DNA from: Chrysaora quinquecirrha
Lineage: Eukaryota > Cnidaria > Scyphozoa > Semaeostomeae > Pelagiidae
DNA: 64,000 nt
Direction of reading: 5' to 3'
Assembly: GCA_014526335.1 (NCBI GenBank)
Contig: JACTAT010000061.1
Coordinates: 2,909,553-2,973,552 of the forward strand
Shown: positions 25,001-36,600 of the stretch, piece after piece
Position numbering within the stretch: position 1 is the first letter of the stretch
Layout: every line of letters begins with the position of its first letter
Notes under the pieces: model-generated
What the model was told of the DNA's origin: nothing
Database searches by the model: none
Seen by the model: only the letters and a program-made list of their open reading frames with translations
Program-made: the position numbers and the translations under genes

Positions 25001-28000
25001 GCCATGCGGAGAAGGTAAAGAGCCAAATCACAATATGAAGGAGTTTTTCTCATCCTAAAGTTATTGCTAAACATGAAATATATCACAAATAGCGAAACGT
25101 TGTTAGTTGTTGAAAGCGCAGTGTGTTCTTATGTCTCAGTTGGATTATGGCTAATACTATCCTTTAACAACGAGATTATGTTCAAGTCTGTGAGACCAGG
25201 CAGATGGTCAACCCAGCTCAAATTATTAGTGCTGTGACGAAGAACATAGAAATCATTAGAATGGCCAGATTTTAGCTATTCTGTCTTATTTCCCCTTTCC
25301 GATTATATGGCTAAATCTAAGTAGAACTTATAGTTTGACAAAACTGCGAAAGGATGTTCTTATAACAGCGATAATGGGACATGTGCGATCTTTATTTCAT
25401 CTGAGGAGGTTATTAATATTTATTGTAGCTACGTAGTTTTCAGTGTTGTACATTATGCTATGTTCTAAAAGGGTACTAGGTTTGTTTTTAGTGTGGATTG
25501 GGATCTTTCTTTGGGGCGTGCTGGCTCCATTCTTTGAGCGGGCTTTTTCTGCAAGCTTTATTTATCCACAAGGGGCCCTTAGTGGTGTTATCTTTGATGT
25601 TTCAAAAAGCCCACCAGGAAATTTCCCACTACCTGCCGGACAATGTAGATAACGAGGTTCGTTGTTAGTGTGGAGTGGGCACTTCTTTCTTTGAGACCTG
25701 CTGGCTCGAGTTTATGAGCAGGGAAAATTGGGCCCATTTCTCCGTAAATTGTCTGCTAACTACATTTTAGGACAAAAGGCAGTTCAAAGGTCCAGCAGGA
25801 AATTCCCAGATTCAAGAAGGGCCACCACAATACTGTTTTTTCCTACTTAATCCCTGGCCGAACGATCAAACATTGTTTGTCCATCATTTGAAATTTGCTT
25901 GTCACGCAAACAGCTAATCGTTTGGTCACGTCGCAAAACATTGCTCGTCAAACATTTTTGCTTACAGGAAACAATTCTTTTCAAAAACATCAAGCAACAA
26001 ATTTTGCATTGATTTGCTTGTCAATGTTTGTGACGTCACCAAACATTCAAACAATGTTTGATAAGCAAAAATCAAATGTTTGACAAACAATGTTTGATCA
26101 TTCGGCCAGGGCCTAAGAACACAAAGAATGAATGAATAAGCAAACGAACAAAGAAGAAAGCAATTAGCCAGGAAAGAATGTTTGCTCAGTTTCTACGATT
26201 CCAGCGTAAATTGGCCTAAAACTCATCTTCGTGTTTTATAGATGTTTAGGATTCATTTGTTCTTTATATATAACTCTTGTATTTTAACCGATTTTGTCGT
26301 TAAAACGTGAAAATTAACCAAGTTTCAGTTTCTCTGACCTATCTTTGTTTTACCAACAAGCTGCTTTCAAAATAATGCGGGCTTAATTTGACCAGATACT
26401 GAGAATTAAACACTAGCTGGTTTGAAAAAGCTAAAAGACTTTTATGGAAGGGACTCTTATCGTTATTGATCGAATTACCACATAAAATAGTTTATGACAG
26501 AGCTGGAATTACACGAAAACTGGTTGTTTTTAAGCTAACTAGGCAACTTGAAAGCCAAACAAAAAAATCTATGTACAGCAATGAAAATAACCAAAACATA
26601 ATCTCAAGAGCCGTATCTCAGCGAGTCTGCCTTCCAATCTTAAATAAAACTGCTACCGATTTCAAACCTTAATTTATTATGAAAATACGAGTGTATTCTA
26701 CAAAAATTTGAATCTGAAATGAAATTCTAAAGACTGATAAGTCTGATACTGAAATATGTTTGAATACCCAATGGAATTGCATGATAAATAAGAACCTTAA
26801 AAACGACCTGGAACTTGTAAACTCACTTACTCAAAATTTGATCTCATGGATTAGATAAAGAGATAAAGCGAAATCGATCTTTTGATAAGATAGCAGATCT
26901 ATTCTAACGAATAGAGAAGTTTTGAAGGAAACATGGTAGACAACACCTAAGTTTTGAAGTATTTTACAAGTGTTAGTATTTTTCATTTTATTAGTTCCTC
27001 CAAACCGAATGAAAATGGAAAATTCAAAGCGAGGGGCAAATCACTGATTAAAATCACGTACGCTTTCAAGAATAATCACAAATTAATCAAATTAATCACA
27101 AAATAATCAAATTAATCACAAATAATCAAATTAATCACAAATTAATCAAATTAATCACAAAATAATCAAATTAATCACAAAATAATCAAATCAAAATCAC
27201 GGTTAATCGCAAAACAATCAAATTAATCACAAATAATCAAATTTATCATAAAACAATCAAATTAATCACAAAAAATCAAATTAATCACACATAATCAAAA
27301 TAATCACAAAAAATCAAATTAATCACGAATAATCAAAATAATCACAAATTAATCAAATAATCACAAAATAATCAAATAAATAAAAAAATAACCAAATAAA
27401 TAATAAAATAATCAAAATAAAATCACATACACTTTCAAGATTAATCATAAAAAAATCATATTAATCACGAAAAATCACATTAATCACAAATTAATCACAT
27501 TAATCACACAAAAATAACCCCTGATTAAAAATCACGTACACTTTTTAGGGAGTGATTTGCCCCTCGATTCAAAGTCTGTGGGAGCGAGTTTTCGCTGGCG
27601 TTTAGTAAAAGAAGGTGCAGGAACACGCGAAGATGGAGACATAAGATGTTGATAAGTATTTCAAACAGTATTTTGAGAAGCAAAGCTACTGGAATTCAAA
27701 GAGCTAAAACTCAGATTTGAAACTCTAAACATAAAAATCTTACGGTCGATAGCAGCTCATCATAGAACATCTCTTAGAATGAAAAGTTGAAGTACAAAAA
27801 CACATGCAAGCATGCTTTCTTATGCGAAACAGCCTAGTAAGAAATTCAGGCTCTGAAATCGCCAAAAAACGGTGAAAAGTATGTTTGAAACAGCTAAACG
27901 AATCGCAAAGACGCCGGAATTCAAATATGATCAATCAATCGGGCTAGAGCATGAATCTTATAACTTTGAATATGTTGGATATTACAAAATTTTGAATACT

Positions 28001-28155
28001 GGGCAAGTTTTATAGTTTCTGATATAAAGTGTGTATACTTAGAAATGGTTGCGTGGTAGTTAAATAAAACAGCGAAAAAGAAATAAAAGAAAACATCACT
28101 CACATGAAACGACGAGGAAGACGGCAAGAAAGCAGGCGATGATAGTTTTCGTCAT
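22091..28155 (-). CDS. Tentative small secreted protein, four exons
   Basis: I do not recognise this protein. Proposed exons: 28155-28104, 23450-23406, 22325-22275 and 22140-22091, all joined in phase 1. Exon 1 starts at ATG 28155 and encodes a good signal peptide (MTKTIIACFLAVFLVVS) with a strong GTGAGT donor. The last two exons have good splice sites and end DQKRRC then TGA. The product would be about 62 residues: signal peptide, a short basic segment, an acidic stretch (HEIGQLLEDISDGDELP) and a basic C-terminal end, as in a small secreted peptide or precursor. Weak points: exon 2 has a poly-A acceptor without a pyrimidine tract, and intron 1 is over 4.6 kb and full of MITEs. Exons 3-4 and exon 1 are better supported individually than as one gene. 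Confidence 0.35.
22796..23225. mobile_element. Two adjacent MITE family A copies
   Basis: One copy spans about 22796-22985 and ends TTTGGCCAGGGCTTTAGG; the next starts at about 22985 with GGGCCAAACAATCAGACATTG and ends near 23225. Confidence 0.65.
23455..23670. mobile_element. Dispersed repeat family E copy
   Basis: Aligns by eye with 50270-50490 over blocks such as CAAATTTCAGCCTG and GTTTCTTATAAAGGTTGTTC, and shares its end TTCTTATAAAAAAAGTGTA with the element at 39608-39972. Confidence 0.5.
24240..24400 (+). mobile_element. tRNA-like SINE remnant
   Basis: Contains a box B like GGTTCGACTCCCC about 60 nt after a loose box A (GAGAGCGGCATGGTGTGG). It does not fold as a complete tRNA by eye. 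Confidence 0.4.
24636..24862. mobile_element. MITE family A copy
   Basis: Left end GGCCCTCGTTAGACGATCCAA, right end AATGTTTGGTCGTTTGGTC; same internal blocks as other copies. Confidence 0.65.
25475..25820 (+). repeat. Diverged tandem duplication, ~190 bp
   Basis: Two copies (about 25475-25640 and 25660-25815) share GTTAGTGTGGA-GTGGG, TGCTGGCTC, TTGAGC-GGG, GGGCCC and CAGGAAATTCCCA in the same order. No function seen. Confidence 0.5.
25854..26113. mobile_element. MITE family A, best-preserved copy
   Basis: Terminal inverted repeats CCCTGGCCGAACGATCAAAC and, on the right, GATCATTCGGCCAGGG. Nested blocks AAACATTTGAAATTTGCTT and TAAGCAAAAATCAAATGTTT mirror each other, so almost the whole element can fold as a hairpin. 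About 260 bp, non-coding. Confidence 0.8.
27022..27574. mobile_element. hAT-type MITE with internal satellite
   Basis: The element at 27030-27566 has terminal inverted repeats CGAGGGGCAAATCACT at both ends and is flanked by a perfect 8-bp duplication ATTCAAAG (27022-27029 and 27567-27574). The inside is a tandem array of ~15-18-bp units AATCAAATTAATCACAA. An 8-bp duplication is the hallmark of the hAT superfamily. No transposase. Confidence 0.85.
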
Positions 28156-29252
28156 CTTCGTATAATTCGTATCTTCTCCTCAAGCAAATCAAAAGTCGAT
28201 CTTCTAAGACTGGTGCGAATTTTCGCCGTGTTGTTTCTTTGAGCGATCTCTGAATGAAGTGATGTTCTCTACGAAGCTGCTAATTTATTCAGCATTCCCA
28301 TCATGCACTATCACACAAGACTCTGCAATGAGATAAGAAGGCAAAAGAGCAATTAGAATCAAACAGCTGCAAGAAAACCAGGGGGAGAAGATAAAATCAA
28401 AACCAAAAATCAAGTGGGTGTACAAGCATTTTACGAGCGGTGCAGCAAAAACTGAAACTATCATTGATTTTTCTAAACTGCATGAAACTAGAAAATTGTG
28501 AAATATGCGGAAAGGGAGCTTTAAGTGGCATTTCGTGGACGCAACATGAGGAAAATACGCTTGAAAAAGTTGATTTTTTCAACATCTGCGTAGGATTGCA
28601 CTTTCGTCATCGAGTGTACTTTGAAAATCAACTTAAATGTAGCGTTTCGGCCTTTCGGGCTCTTTGGATGGAGTGAGAGAGAGACACAGCCTAAGGCAAG
28701 GTCCCAGGGCCTCAGCCTCAATAGAATAAGACCACAATTTCTTGTGACTGAACTGATTCTTATCCTTCTATCGACGAACTCCCATAGCATAGATATCACA
28801 TCGCTTTAAAACTTAAATAAACAATAGCCGAAAGCACACACTAGGATGTTACATATAATATGTGGATGTTTGGCGCCAATGGCGAGAAGTCCAAATTGTA
28901 ACACATTAAATTAGCAGATTAAAAACACCTTTAATTACAAAGAGCTACCGACTCATTACATAAATAACCTCCTTGTAACAGCAAACATCTCAAGGCCATT
29001 CTGCAAACAATTAGCCATCTCCTGATTGATGCAAACAATTAGCCATCTCCTGATTGATTCAGCATATTTCATAGTAGTTGATAGCGAAGTTTTGCAATAA
29101 AAGACAGTTAATGCAAGAATTTCCTATTGACCTTTTGCAATTAACAAATTGACGTGTTGTTAAATGCACTTTACTTGTGCATATAATCATTTTAATGAAA
29201 CAAAGAAGTGTGAAATCAAGAGATGCAGCTGCTTCAGGTAGTTTAGATTCAA

Positions 29253-29713
29253 ATGCCACCTAAATATAATCAAGGTGCAGGTTCTAAACAAAGAAGGGTT
29301 ATCAGAGAAACAAAGCATGGTTCAAGGTTTACTGTAGCAGCTTTAGCATGCCTTACGTATCATCGGCCTGATTACAATGTTTTTGAAGTCCATGGAATAG
29401 ATGAATTGAAACACAGGATGGCTGTAAGTCAATCAGTGAGTGAGTGAGTGAGTGAGTGAGTGAGTGAGTGAGTGAGTGAGTGAGTGAGTCAGTCAGTCAG
29501 TCAGTCAGTGAGTCAGTCAGTCAGTGAGTGAGTGAGTGAGTGAGTGAGTCAGTCAGTCAGCCAGCCAGTCAGTCAGTCAGTCAGTCAGTCAGTCAGTCAG
29601 TCAGTCAGTCAGTCAGTCAGTCAGTCAGTCAGTCAGTCAGTCAGTCAGTCAGTCAGTCAGTCAGTCAGTCAGTCAGTCAGTCAGTCAGTCAGTCAGTCAG
29701 TCAGTCAGTCAGT

Positions 29714-29752
<39 letters not shown>

Positions 29753-29943
29753 TCGGTCAGTCAGTCAGTCAGTCTGTCAGTCATGCAGTCAGTGCGTGCG
29801 TGAGTGAGTGAGTGAGTCAGGCAGGCAGGCAGGCAGGCGGCAGACAGGCAGTCTGTCGGACATCAGAGCATGTCTTCTCATTTCGGAAACTAGGATTGTT
29901 TGAGGTAGAAGATGTTTTCATAAAGGTGCTCCAAGACTTCTGA
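29253..29943 (+). CDS. Doubtful two-exon open frame around a microsatellite intron
   Basis: Not recognised. Exon 1 29253-29423 starts ATGCCACC and encodes 57 residues (MPPKYNQGAGSKQRR then VFEVHGIDELKHRMA), ending at a good GTAAGT donor. A phase-0 exon 29869-29943 (HVFSFRKLGLFEVEDVFIK) ends TGA, giving 81 residues. The whole intron would be the AGTC array. A second ATG frame (MKQRSVKSRDAAASGSLDS) lies just upstream in another frame and would join if one base were missing near 29250. The exon 2 acceptor is weak. It could be a real short gene, a fragment of a longer one, or chance. Confidence 0.25.
29424..29868. repeat. (AGTC/AGTG/AGGC)n tetranucleotide array
   Basis: About 440 bp of AGTC units, with AGTG blocks at both ends and AGGC blocks at 29714-29752 and 29817-29840. 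The phase is largely kept, which produces long artificial serine/valine open frames. Confidence 0.95.
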
Positions 29944-30804
29944 CATGCAAGGCCAGGCCCTGTTGCAAGACAGAACCTTTAGAAAAACATTACGCCCCCC
30001 GGCGATTAAGAGAAGAAATTTGGCTGATAAAATTAAACGTTATATGTACCTGTTATTAAACGTCCTTCTTTCCTTTCTTCTCAGCCGTAAAATGATTCAT
30101 GATTAAGTAATAGGCAAACGCCAAATTCCATCATCGATTAAGCTGATGAAATCTTCATCTACAATCAAAACGAGTAACAATCTTTTTACTAAGAAATAGA
30201 TTTATTTTAATATAATTAAAAATCATATAGAGGATATCAAGGTGCTTTTCTCTTGAAATCAAGTTTGAGAAACAAGCATTGCTGAGATAATCGAAGTTTG
30301 CAAAACAAGTTAAGATGGAAATTCTATGATTGGGATTTTCATTAATTCGAGACTTTTTAATCAAATGATTTAAATGGAAACGATAAAGAACGAAATCCTC
30401 TTAAATTGTCGAATATCTGACTTTAGCGAAGTAAACATAAAACAGAATTGATTTATGTCTAATTAAAACAAGACAAACACAACACGAGGGCTAATAAAAC
30501 GAATTTTCGATCCTGAGCAAATTTTTAACTAATCATAATGTATGCTGGCAATAAAAAACGGTTTTTAAAGGTTGTTTTGTAATTATTAAAATCGAGTCAA
30601 GTAAACAAGATTCCAAGCCTTGTTTGGTAAATCAGGAGTCAACTGGGCGTTCGAACTCCTTTTTCCAGCCATTGTTCTTAAGATAGGGAGTTTACCAGCA
30701 CTACACCCGTCATTTGTCGTCGCATCAGCTAAATTCAATACAAACAAGAATGCTAAAGGGGGCTGTCATATGGCAGCCCCATGAAACATCAACTATGACT
30801 CTTA

Positions 30805-31080
30805 AGGCCTGGCTAAACTAGGAGACATGTCGCACACGATATTGTCACACGTGACATGTCTCCTTAATGTCTCCCAATTTAGCCACCTCGGAAAATTTAG
30901 CGCGCGACAAAATATCTAGCGAGAGACACGCAAGTGTTTCTGGGAGACAACAGAAACATTTCTTGTCGCTTTGACTATATGGACAAGTTTCATTACTTGT
31001 CACTCACATGTTTAGCCACCTTCGGAGACACGCCGAATACAATGTCTCGCGCAACATGTCTCCTAGTTTAACCACGGTTT
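30805..31080. mobile_element. MITE family B copy
   Basis: Inverted ends: GGCCTGGCTAAACTAGGAGAC on the left and GTCTCCTAGTTTAACCACGG on the right, with interior ACATGTCGC / GCGACAAA blocks. Non-coding, about 275 bp. Confidence 0.8.
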
Positions 31081-31239
31081 TAGTGTATCAAGCACAAATT
31101 CTGCGGATCATAGGGAGAACAACAATGCGGATAAATGTTGAGAACATTACTTCAAAACAAACCAAGTGACCTGCAGTTCGGTTTCTCAGAGCCCACGCAA
31201 GAAGTTAACGCCCCAATTTGTTTAACTGAGTTTAGTAAA

Positions 31240-31737
31240 ATACAGTTTTGTTGTGTAATGCCAAACGGAGCTTACCTTACTAAAAATTGAGGTCGTTTTT
31301 AATAAGATCATCATTTGAGTTGCCATTCTGTTGTGTAGATGACCTTCACATGGTGCCACAGTAGTGCAAGCAAGGTTATATCTATTTCTGAAAAAAAATA
31401 TTCATTGAATGCGTATTTTCAATGTCATTTTTCAAAAGCTTTTCATAATAAAACTCGAGTTCCTTATCAATTGAAAAATTTGATCAATGACCCCAATTTT
31501 TAGATTTTTAGATCGTAAGCACAAAATCTACATCCTAAATTAAATCGATTTAGTTTTAGTAAATAGCTACAACATGAAAAATTGGTAAATCTAGAAAACA
31601 AGCCTTTACCTGTTTAAAAATACAGTTTTGTAGTGTAATGCCAAGCGGAGCTTACCTTACTAAAAATTGAGGTCGTTTTTAATAAGATCATTTGAGTTGC
31701 CATTCTGTTTTGCAGATGACCTTGAAACGGTGCCACA
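31240..31737. repeat. ~120-bp direct repeat pair
   Basis: 31240-31361 and 31620-31737 are about 90% identical by eye, 380 bp apart. Both carry on the minus strand an ATG, a 16-17-codon open frame and the same AAG|GTAAGC donor-like site. Confidence 0.85.
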
Positions 31738-33620
31738 GAGTGCAAACTCTTAAAAAAAGAAATTGATATCAAAATTTATATGCTGTTTTTTAGCCTAGGA
31801 GCAAAGGCATTCATTTGCCACTGGATAATGGATAGATAATTTGTTATCCAGTTGGTCCCCTTGGACATGTTAGAACCTTCAGGCTGATCCTTTGATAAAC
31901 ATAATGGATGAAACAATAGCCTATTATTGTTTTAGACAATTGACTAAACAGCAGCCTATTGTATAAGACAATGGATACAACAATAATCTATTGCATAAGA
32001 CAATTGATCACACAATTGCTTATTGAACACAAATAATACCCTAGATTGGTTGCTTATTTACGGGGCCTTTCCCTAGTTTTATCACTCAGTGGTCCGGGGA
32101 GTGCAACGCCAATGCTCTGCTGATTTCTAACATGCACCGAATGGAGTTTGCCACTGCCATAAGGTCCTCATATTCCAAAATTTCCTATTTAACATTGGAA
32201 CGTAACATCATTTCAAGCAATCATCCTAGTCATAAAAATAAAGGTTTATGTATTTACCTTGGAGTTTTATATGTGGGGTTCTTAACTTGAGTCCTGTAGG
32301 TACATATTTAGAAGCTTGAACATCAGTCCTTGGAAACGAATTACACTTGTGGTATTGTTGATATCCTCTGGTATATCTGTTGTTATAGCCCAAGATCCCT
32401 TACAGCAAAATAACAAATGTTTCAATACGTTAGATCATCATAAACAACATGATAATTGGAAGAAGAATAAAATGAGTCGTACCTGGTAGGAAGAACTACC
32501 TTTCAGTTCAGCTTGGGGAAAATTTTTGCTCTACTCCAACTATGAAATCAATGAATCAAATCTTTAAAGAAATACAGCATGCTTTGAAAACTATAACCAT
32601 GATATTCAAAGTAAGAAAGAAACTTAGAAATAAGATGATTTTTAGAATCACAAAATCGTGATGAAAACATTTTCGATTAAAAAGTTAGCAAATTTTTGTA
32701 CATGAAAAATAACTATTTTACGAAATACAGAATATAAATTTTTATGCAACATTGTATAAATTTTTCTAGAAATTTCATGAAAACAGCATGGGTAAAATGT
32801 TTGAAAAGACAAAAACGATTTGATGGAAAAAGGTTTCCAGTACTACAAAATCTCTAAGAAGAAATAAAAAAACTGACAGAATTGAAAATATAAGGTGTTT
32901 GTTTTTTGAAAATTTACACAAGACATAAAACAATCCTTACTACTCCTGCTAATGTTTTCCAAAGAAAAGAATTTGTGTTTTCGTACGGAAACGGTCCTGA
33001 AAACGGAGTCCCATTGTAAGTAGAACGTCTGTTTTTACTATGACGCATAAAAATTGCTTTAGCAAAAGTTTTTCTAGAAAAGCATTAATAATAGGTCTGA
33101 ATAAAATTTCTGTGTTTTCACATCGAGACAGCACTAAAAACGGCGTCAGATCGTGAATACAACATCAATTTTTTGCTACTTTTCAAATTTACCTTCTAAA
33201 GATTTATTGATTGCCTTTGTAAATAAAACTAGTTTCTGATGAAAAATAAATGAATATTTTTCTACTATTTGTATCAAAAGAGTTGATGATTTAGAAAAGG
33301 GCGATTTTATACTTGGAGATTTTTCTAAAGCTGTTTCAGTTCATGCGTCCGTTATATGAGAATAGAATAACAATCCTCACCTCGTCCCCTTGTATGTGGA
33401 AGTCTACTTTTCAAGCCGATCTTGATTTTGTAACGAAAACAGAAAAATCTATTTAAACAAAATGTACACTGAGTATTCACTTGAGTGTTGGATGAGTGTT
33501 CATTTGTCTGGCATACTCTCTCCGTTTTAGATTTCTTTACATATTGACAAATAGTATTTTCTGACGTGTTTTTTCGCAGTTTTTTAATCTAGATATGAAA
33601 TATCGATTTAGGTTTGATGT

Positions 33621-36600
33621 CTAATATCTCCAGGGTTCTTTTTTGATATTTTTTCTATCGATACGTGGCCTAAGTGTTCGTCCAGTAGCAGCTCGCTCAT
33701 TCTGCGCGCCAACAGGCCAATTTGCTCTTCTTTTTCGCCTATCACGATCAGAATTATCATTAAGATTAGTATCAGCTGAATCTACAGCACGAACATCGCA
33801 CTTACTTTCATCGGTGATACTTTTGCTTGCAGACCGAAGCTTCATTTTGGATTCATTTTTAAGAGCCGGTTGCTTATTTGACGCTTTTACTTTCACGTCT
33901 TTCTTCGATACATTGTCTTGTAATGGCCTAGGTATTTTACTTTTCGCATTCATTTCAGCATTTTCTAGTTTCTCCGGACTGTTAGATTTGTTTGATGAGG
34001 AACACGAACAAGCCGTGCTGAAAACCTCGGATAACTTCTCCATCGATGTCTCTATACCTGACTTCCCGTTCAAATCAAAACGCTTCGGTTTACAAATACA
34101 ATTGTCCGTGCCCGGTCTCGTTTCATCAGATCCGGAATCATAATCAAGAATGTAGTGCTCCGACGTAGCTTTGGGTGAAGATTCATCATTGTGTGTACAT
34201 TGTGAAAGAGATTCATCCGCACATTCATCATGTTGTTCTTTTCCACAAAAGAAACTCAGATCTTCCAGTGCATGATTCTGTTCAAGATTATCTTCTTCAT
34301 CGCCATCATATCCGAAAAGAAAACTGCTGTTAATTGAAACATTGTTACCTGGGTCGAGGATATTTCTCTCTTCTTTAAAATTGAAATGCAATAATCCGTC
34401 AGTCTGCGTGCAACGCAGCCCTGGTTCAGCGTCTTCAATGGAAGCACGGATTGTCATCAGATCTGGAATACAGCGTTTCGCAACTTCTAAGAATTCAGGG
34501 CTCGTGTATCTAGTAAAAGAAAAGAACAACGCTTTAAAAGGATAAAGATTTACATTCTGTTTGAATCTAATTTAGAGTAGTAGAGCAAATATATTCGGAC
34601 TTATCAAGGCTGTTTCTGACACCGTATTAGACATGATAATCACCATTTATCATGGCGAGCCTTTGATATTTAGTAGGGCAATGTTTCGGCACCTTTGCAA
34701 TAAATAGGAAAGAAACCACATTTCTCGTTGCCCGATGATGGGAGACGGATCTCTCCCGAAACGTTGCCCTACAAAATATCAAAGGCTTGCCATGATAGGT
34801 GGTGACTATCATGTCTAATACGGCGTTAGAGTAGTAGATTTTTCCACAAGAGGCACACCACAATTGACTCAACTAGAAACTCGAAAGCATGTTAAAGAGT
34901 CAACGATGATTCCACTGAGCTTAAGCAAAGAGCCCAATGAAATCGTCGAGTAACTCCAAGTCATACAACTCAAGACTTTCCACCCGTTTGGTTCATAATG
35001 CCTGCCAAAAATGTTGGAAAGCCTGTGATTAATTTAGCAGAAAGGCGTTGTCAAATCGTCAAGGTAATCAGCTCAGGATTGGTTGGTTGTGAGAGTCTAA
35101 TTGGAACACTTTCCACAAGGTTACAATCATCTCAAAGTCTAACTTTCTGAAGCAAATAAATGAGTACCCATATTTGTTCTAGAATATCTGTCTGGGGGGG
35201 GCATAGGTCCACATTAACTATACTTGCGTTAACAAATAAATATTGCTTGTTGGCTTGCTTGCAGAGTGACAATGAAATAACTTGACAACCCTGATGCATA
35301 TCTCTGAAACTAGATGAAAAATAGCTATAATAACTTAGCTACAATAACGTAAAACAAACATAATGATATAGTTTTGATCTTACCTATCCCTGGCCCCACA
35401 AATGCGGTGTTCTCCGTCAGTAACAACTGAATTATCCAACAAACTGCAAAAATAATGACAAAAAAGTTGCTTTTAAATATACAAAGATGCGTCAGAGCAG
35501 CATTCTTTTGGTATGATTTTGTTTATCTATTTCAGCGTCAATTGCGCATCTTTCCAAAAAGATATTCTCAATCAACAAAGGATTTGGACCCTGGTATTGG
35601 CTAAAAACGGCCTAAGTACTAAAACAAGATTTGGATCATGCAGGATGTTCTGTGCACGGAAACGCAAACGATTTAGCTGTGTTGTTGCAAACTTTCTTCA
35701 GTTCTAGGTAACAATTTTAGGTGGAATTATTGCCTGTTTTGGTGAGATATTTTCACGATACAGTGACGTCACATAAGCATTGACTTTGTGATGCCTCTGA
35801 AACAAGATGGCGGTGGTTTCTTTGTATCCTCTGTTTCTATCAAGCAAAGGGAATTCTGGGAACAATTCCCTTTGTAACGGCGATTCAACCAGTTCAACGT
35901 GTTTGTGTTGAGCTGAAGTAATTAAGTAAATTGTTCCTAGATGTACATTTAATAAAGTTAGATTATCCAAGAATCTTTAATAAAAACAGTCGCCATCTTG
36001 TTCTGAAAGCCTCTGTTGAGTTAGAACGCAACTTTGGACAGTTCTAATATAGATACCAGAGTTGAATATAATCCTACTCGCCCTGGCGAAGAGGGTAAAC
36101 CCATTAACTTAAGATCGAGCGTCCAGCATGTCAACTGCTAATGTCTCCGCTAATTTGGATGTTAAATTCTTTAATGATTCTTAAGTGTTACGTAGATGAT
36201 TATGATTGCCATAACTCCAGCCAAAGCTTCAGATGTATTGTTAGATAATTAGGATAGAAGATATGAATTCAAACAAATACCATTTTGCATGGAGAAGCGA
36301 AGCGCAATTGGCCAGATCTTTCACTTCAAATCCAGTAAATTCAATCAATCTTTTCGGCCATATCTCTCCTACAAAAACAATATTAAAAATCGTGAGATAA
36401 AAGAAAACTCATCAACTGCTTACTAAGCCTACGATTACAGATAAATTAAATGATATGAAAAACCATTTTCCAGGTCAAAATGTTTCTGCAATAAGATAAG
36501 GCTCCATAATACAGTTAATAAGCTGGCGTTTTGCAAAACTTTCCTGATCTGAACACGTGTAGGGCGTGACTGTTTACAACCACCTGATTAAATTTTAAAG

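Larger units (their letters stand above)
28156..33620. other. Intergenic region upstream of 28155 and downstream of CCNF
   Basis: Holds a 32-bp tandem duplication at about 29007-29060, the tentative gene and AGTC array near 29253-29943, a MITE B copy (30805-31080), two ~120-bp direct repeats (31240-31361 and 31620-31737), and short ~40-bp repeats of CAATxGCCTATTG type near 31900-32040. The rest (32050-33600) is AT-rich sequence with no gene that I can support. Confidence 0.5.

Noticed and set aside
27745..27869. Minus-strand Cys-rich exon-like frame (HACMCFCTSTFHSKRCSMMSC) downstream of the signal peptide exon
   Set aside because: Joining it to the exon at 28155-28104 creates a TAG at the junction, and no other partner exon was found.
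29540..29807. Ser-Val-Gln repeat protein
   Set aside because: Translation of the AGTC array; open in overlapping frames and without flanking coding sequence.
33643..34143. Plus-strand frame over the CCNF last exon
   Set aside because: Antisense shadow of the 889-bp final coding exon.
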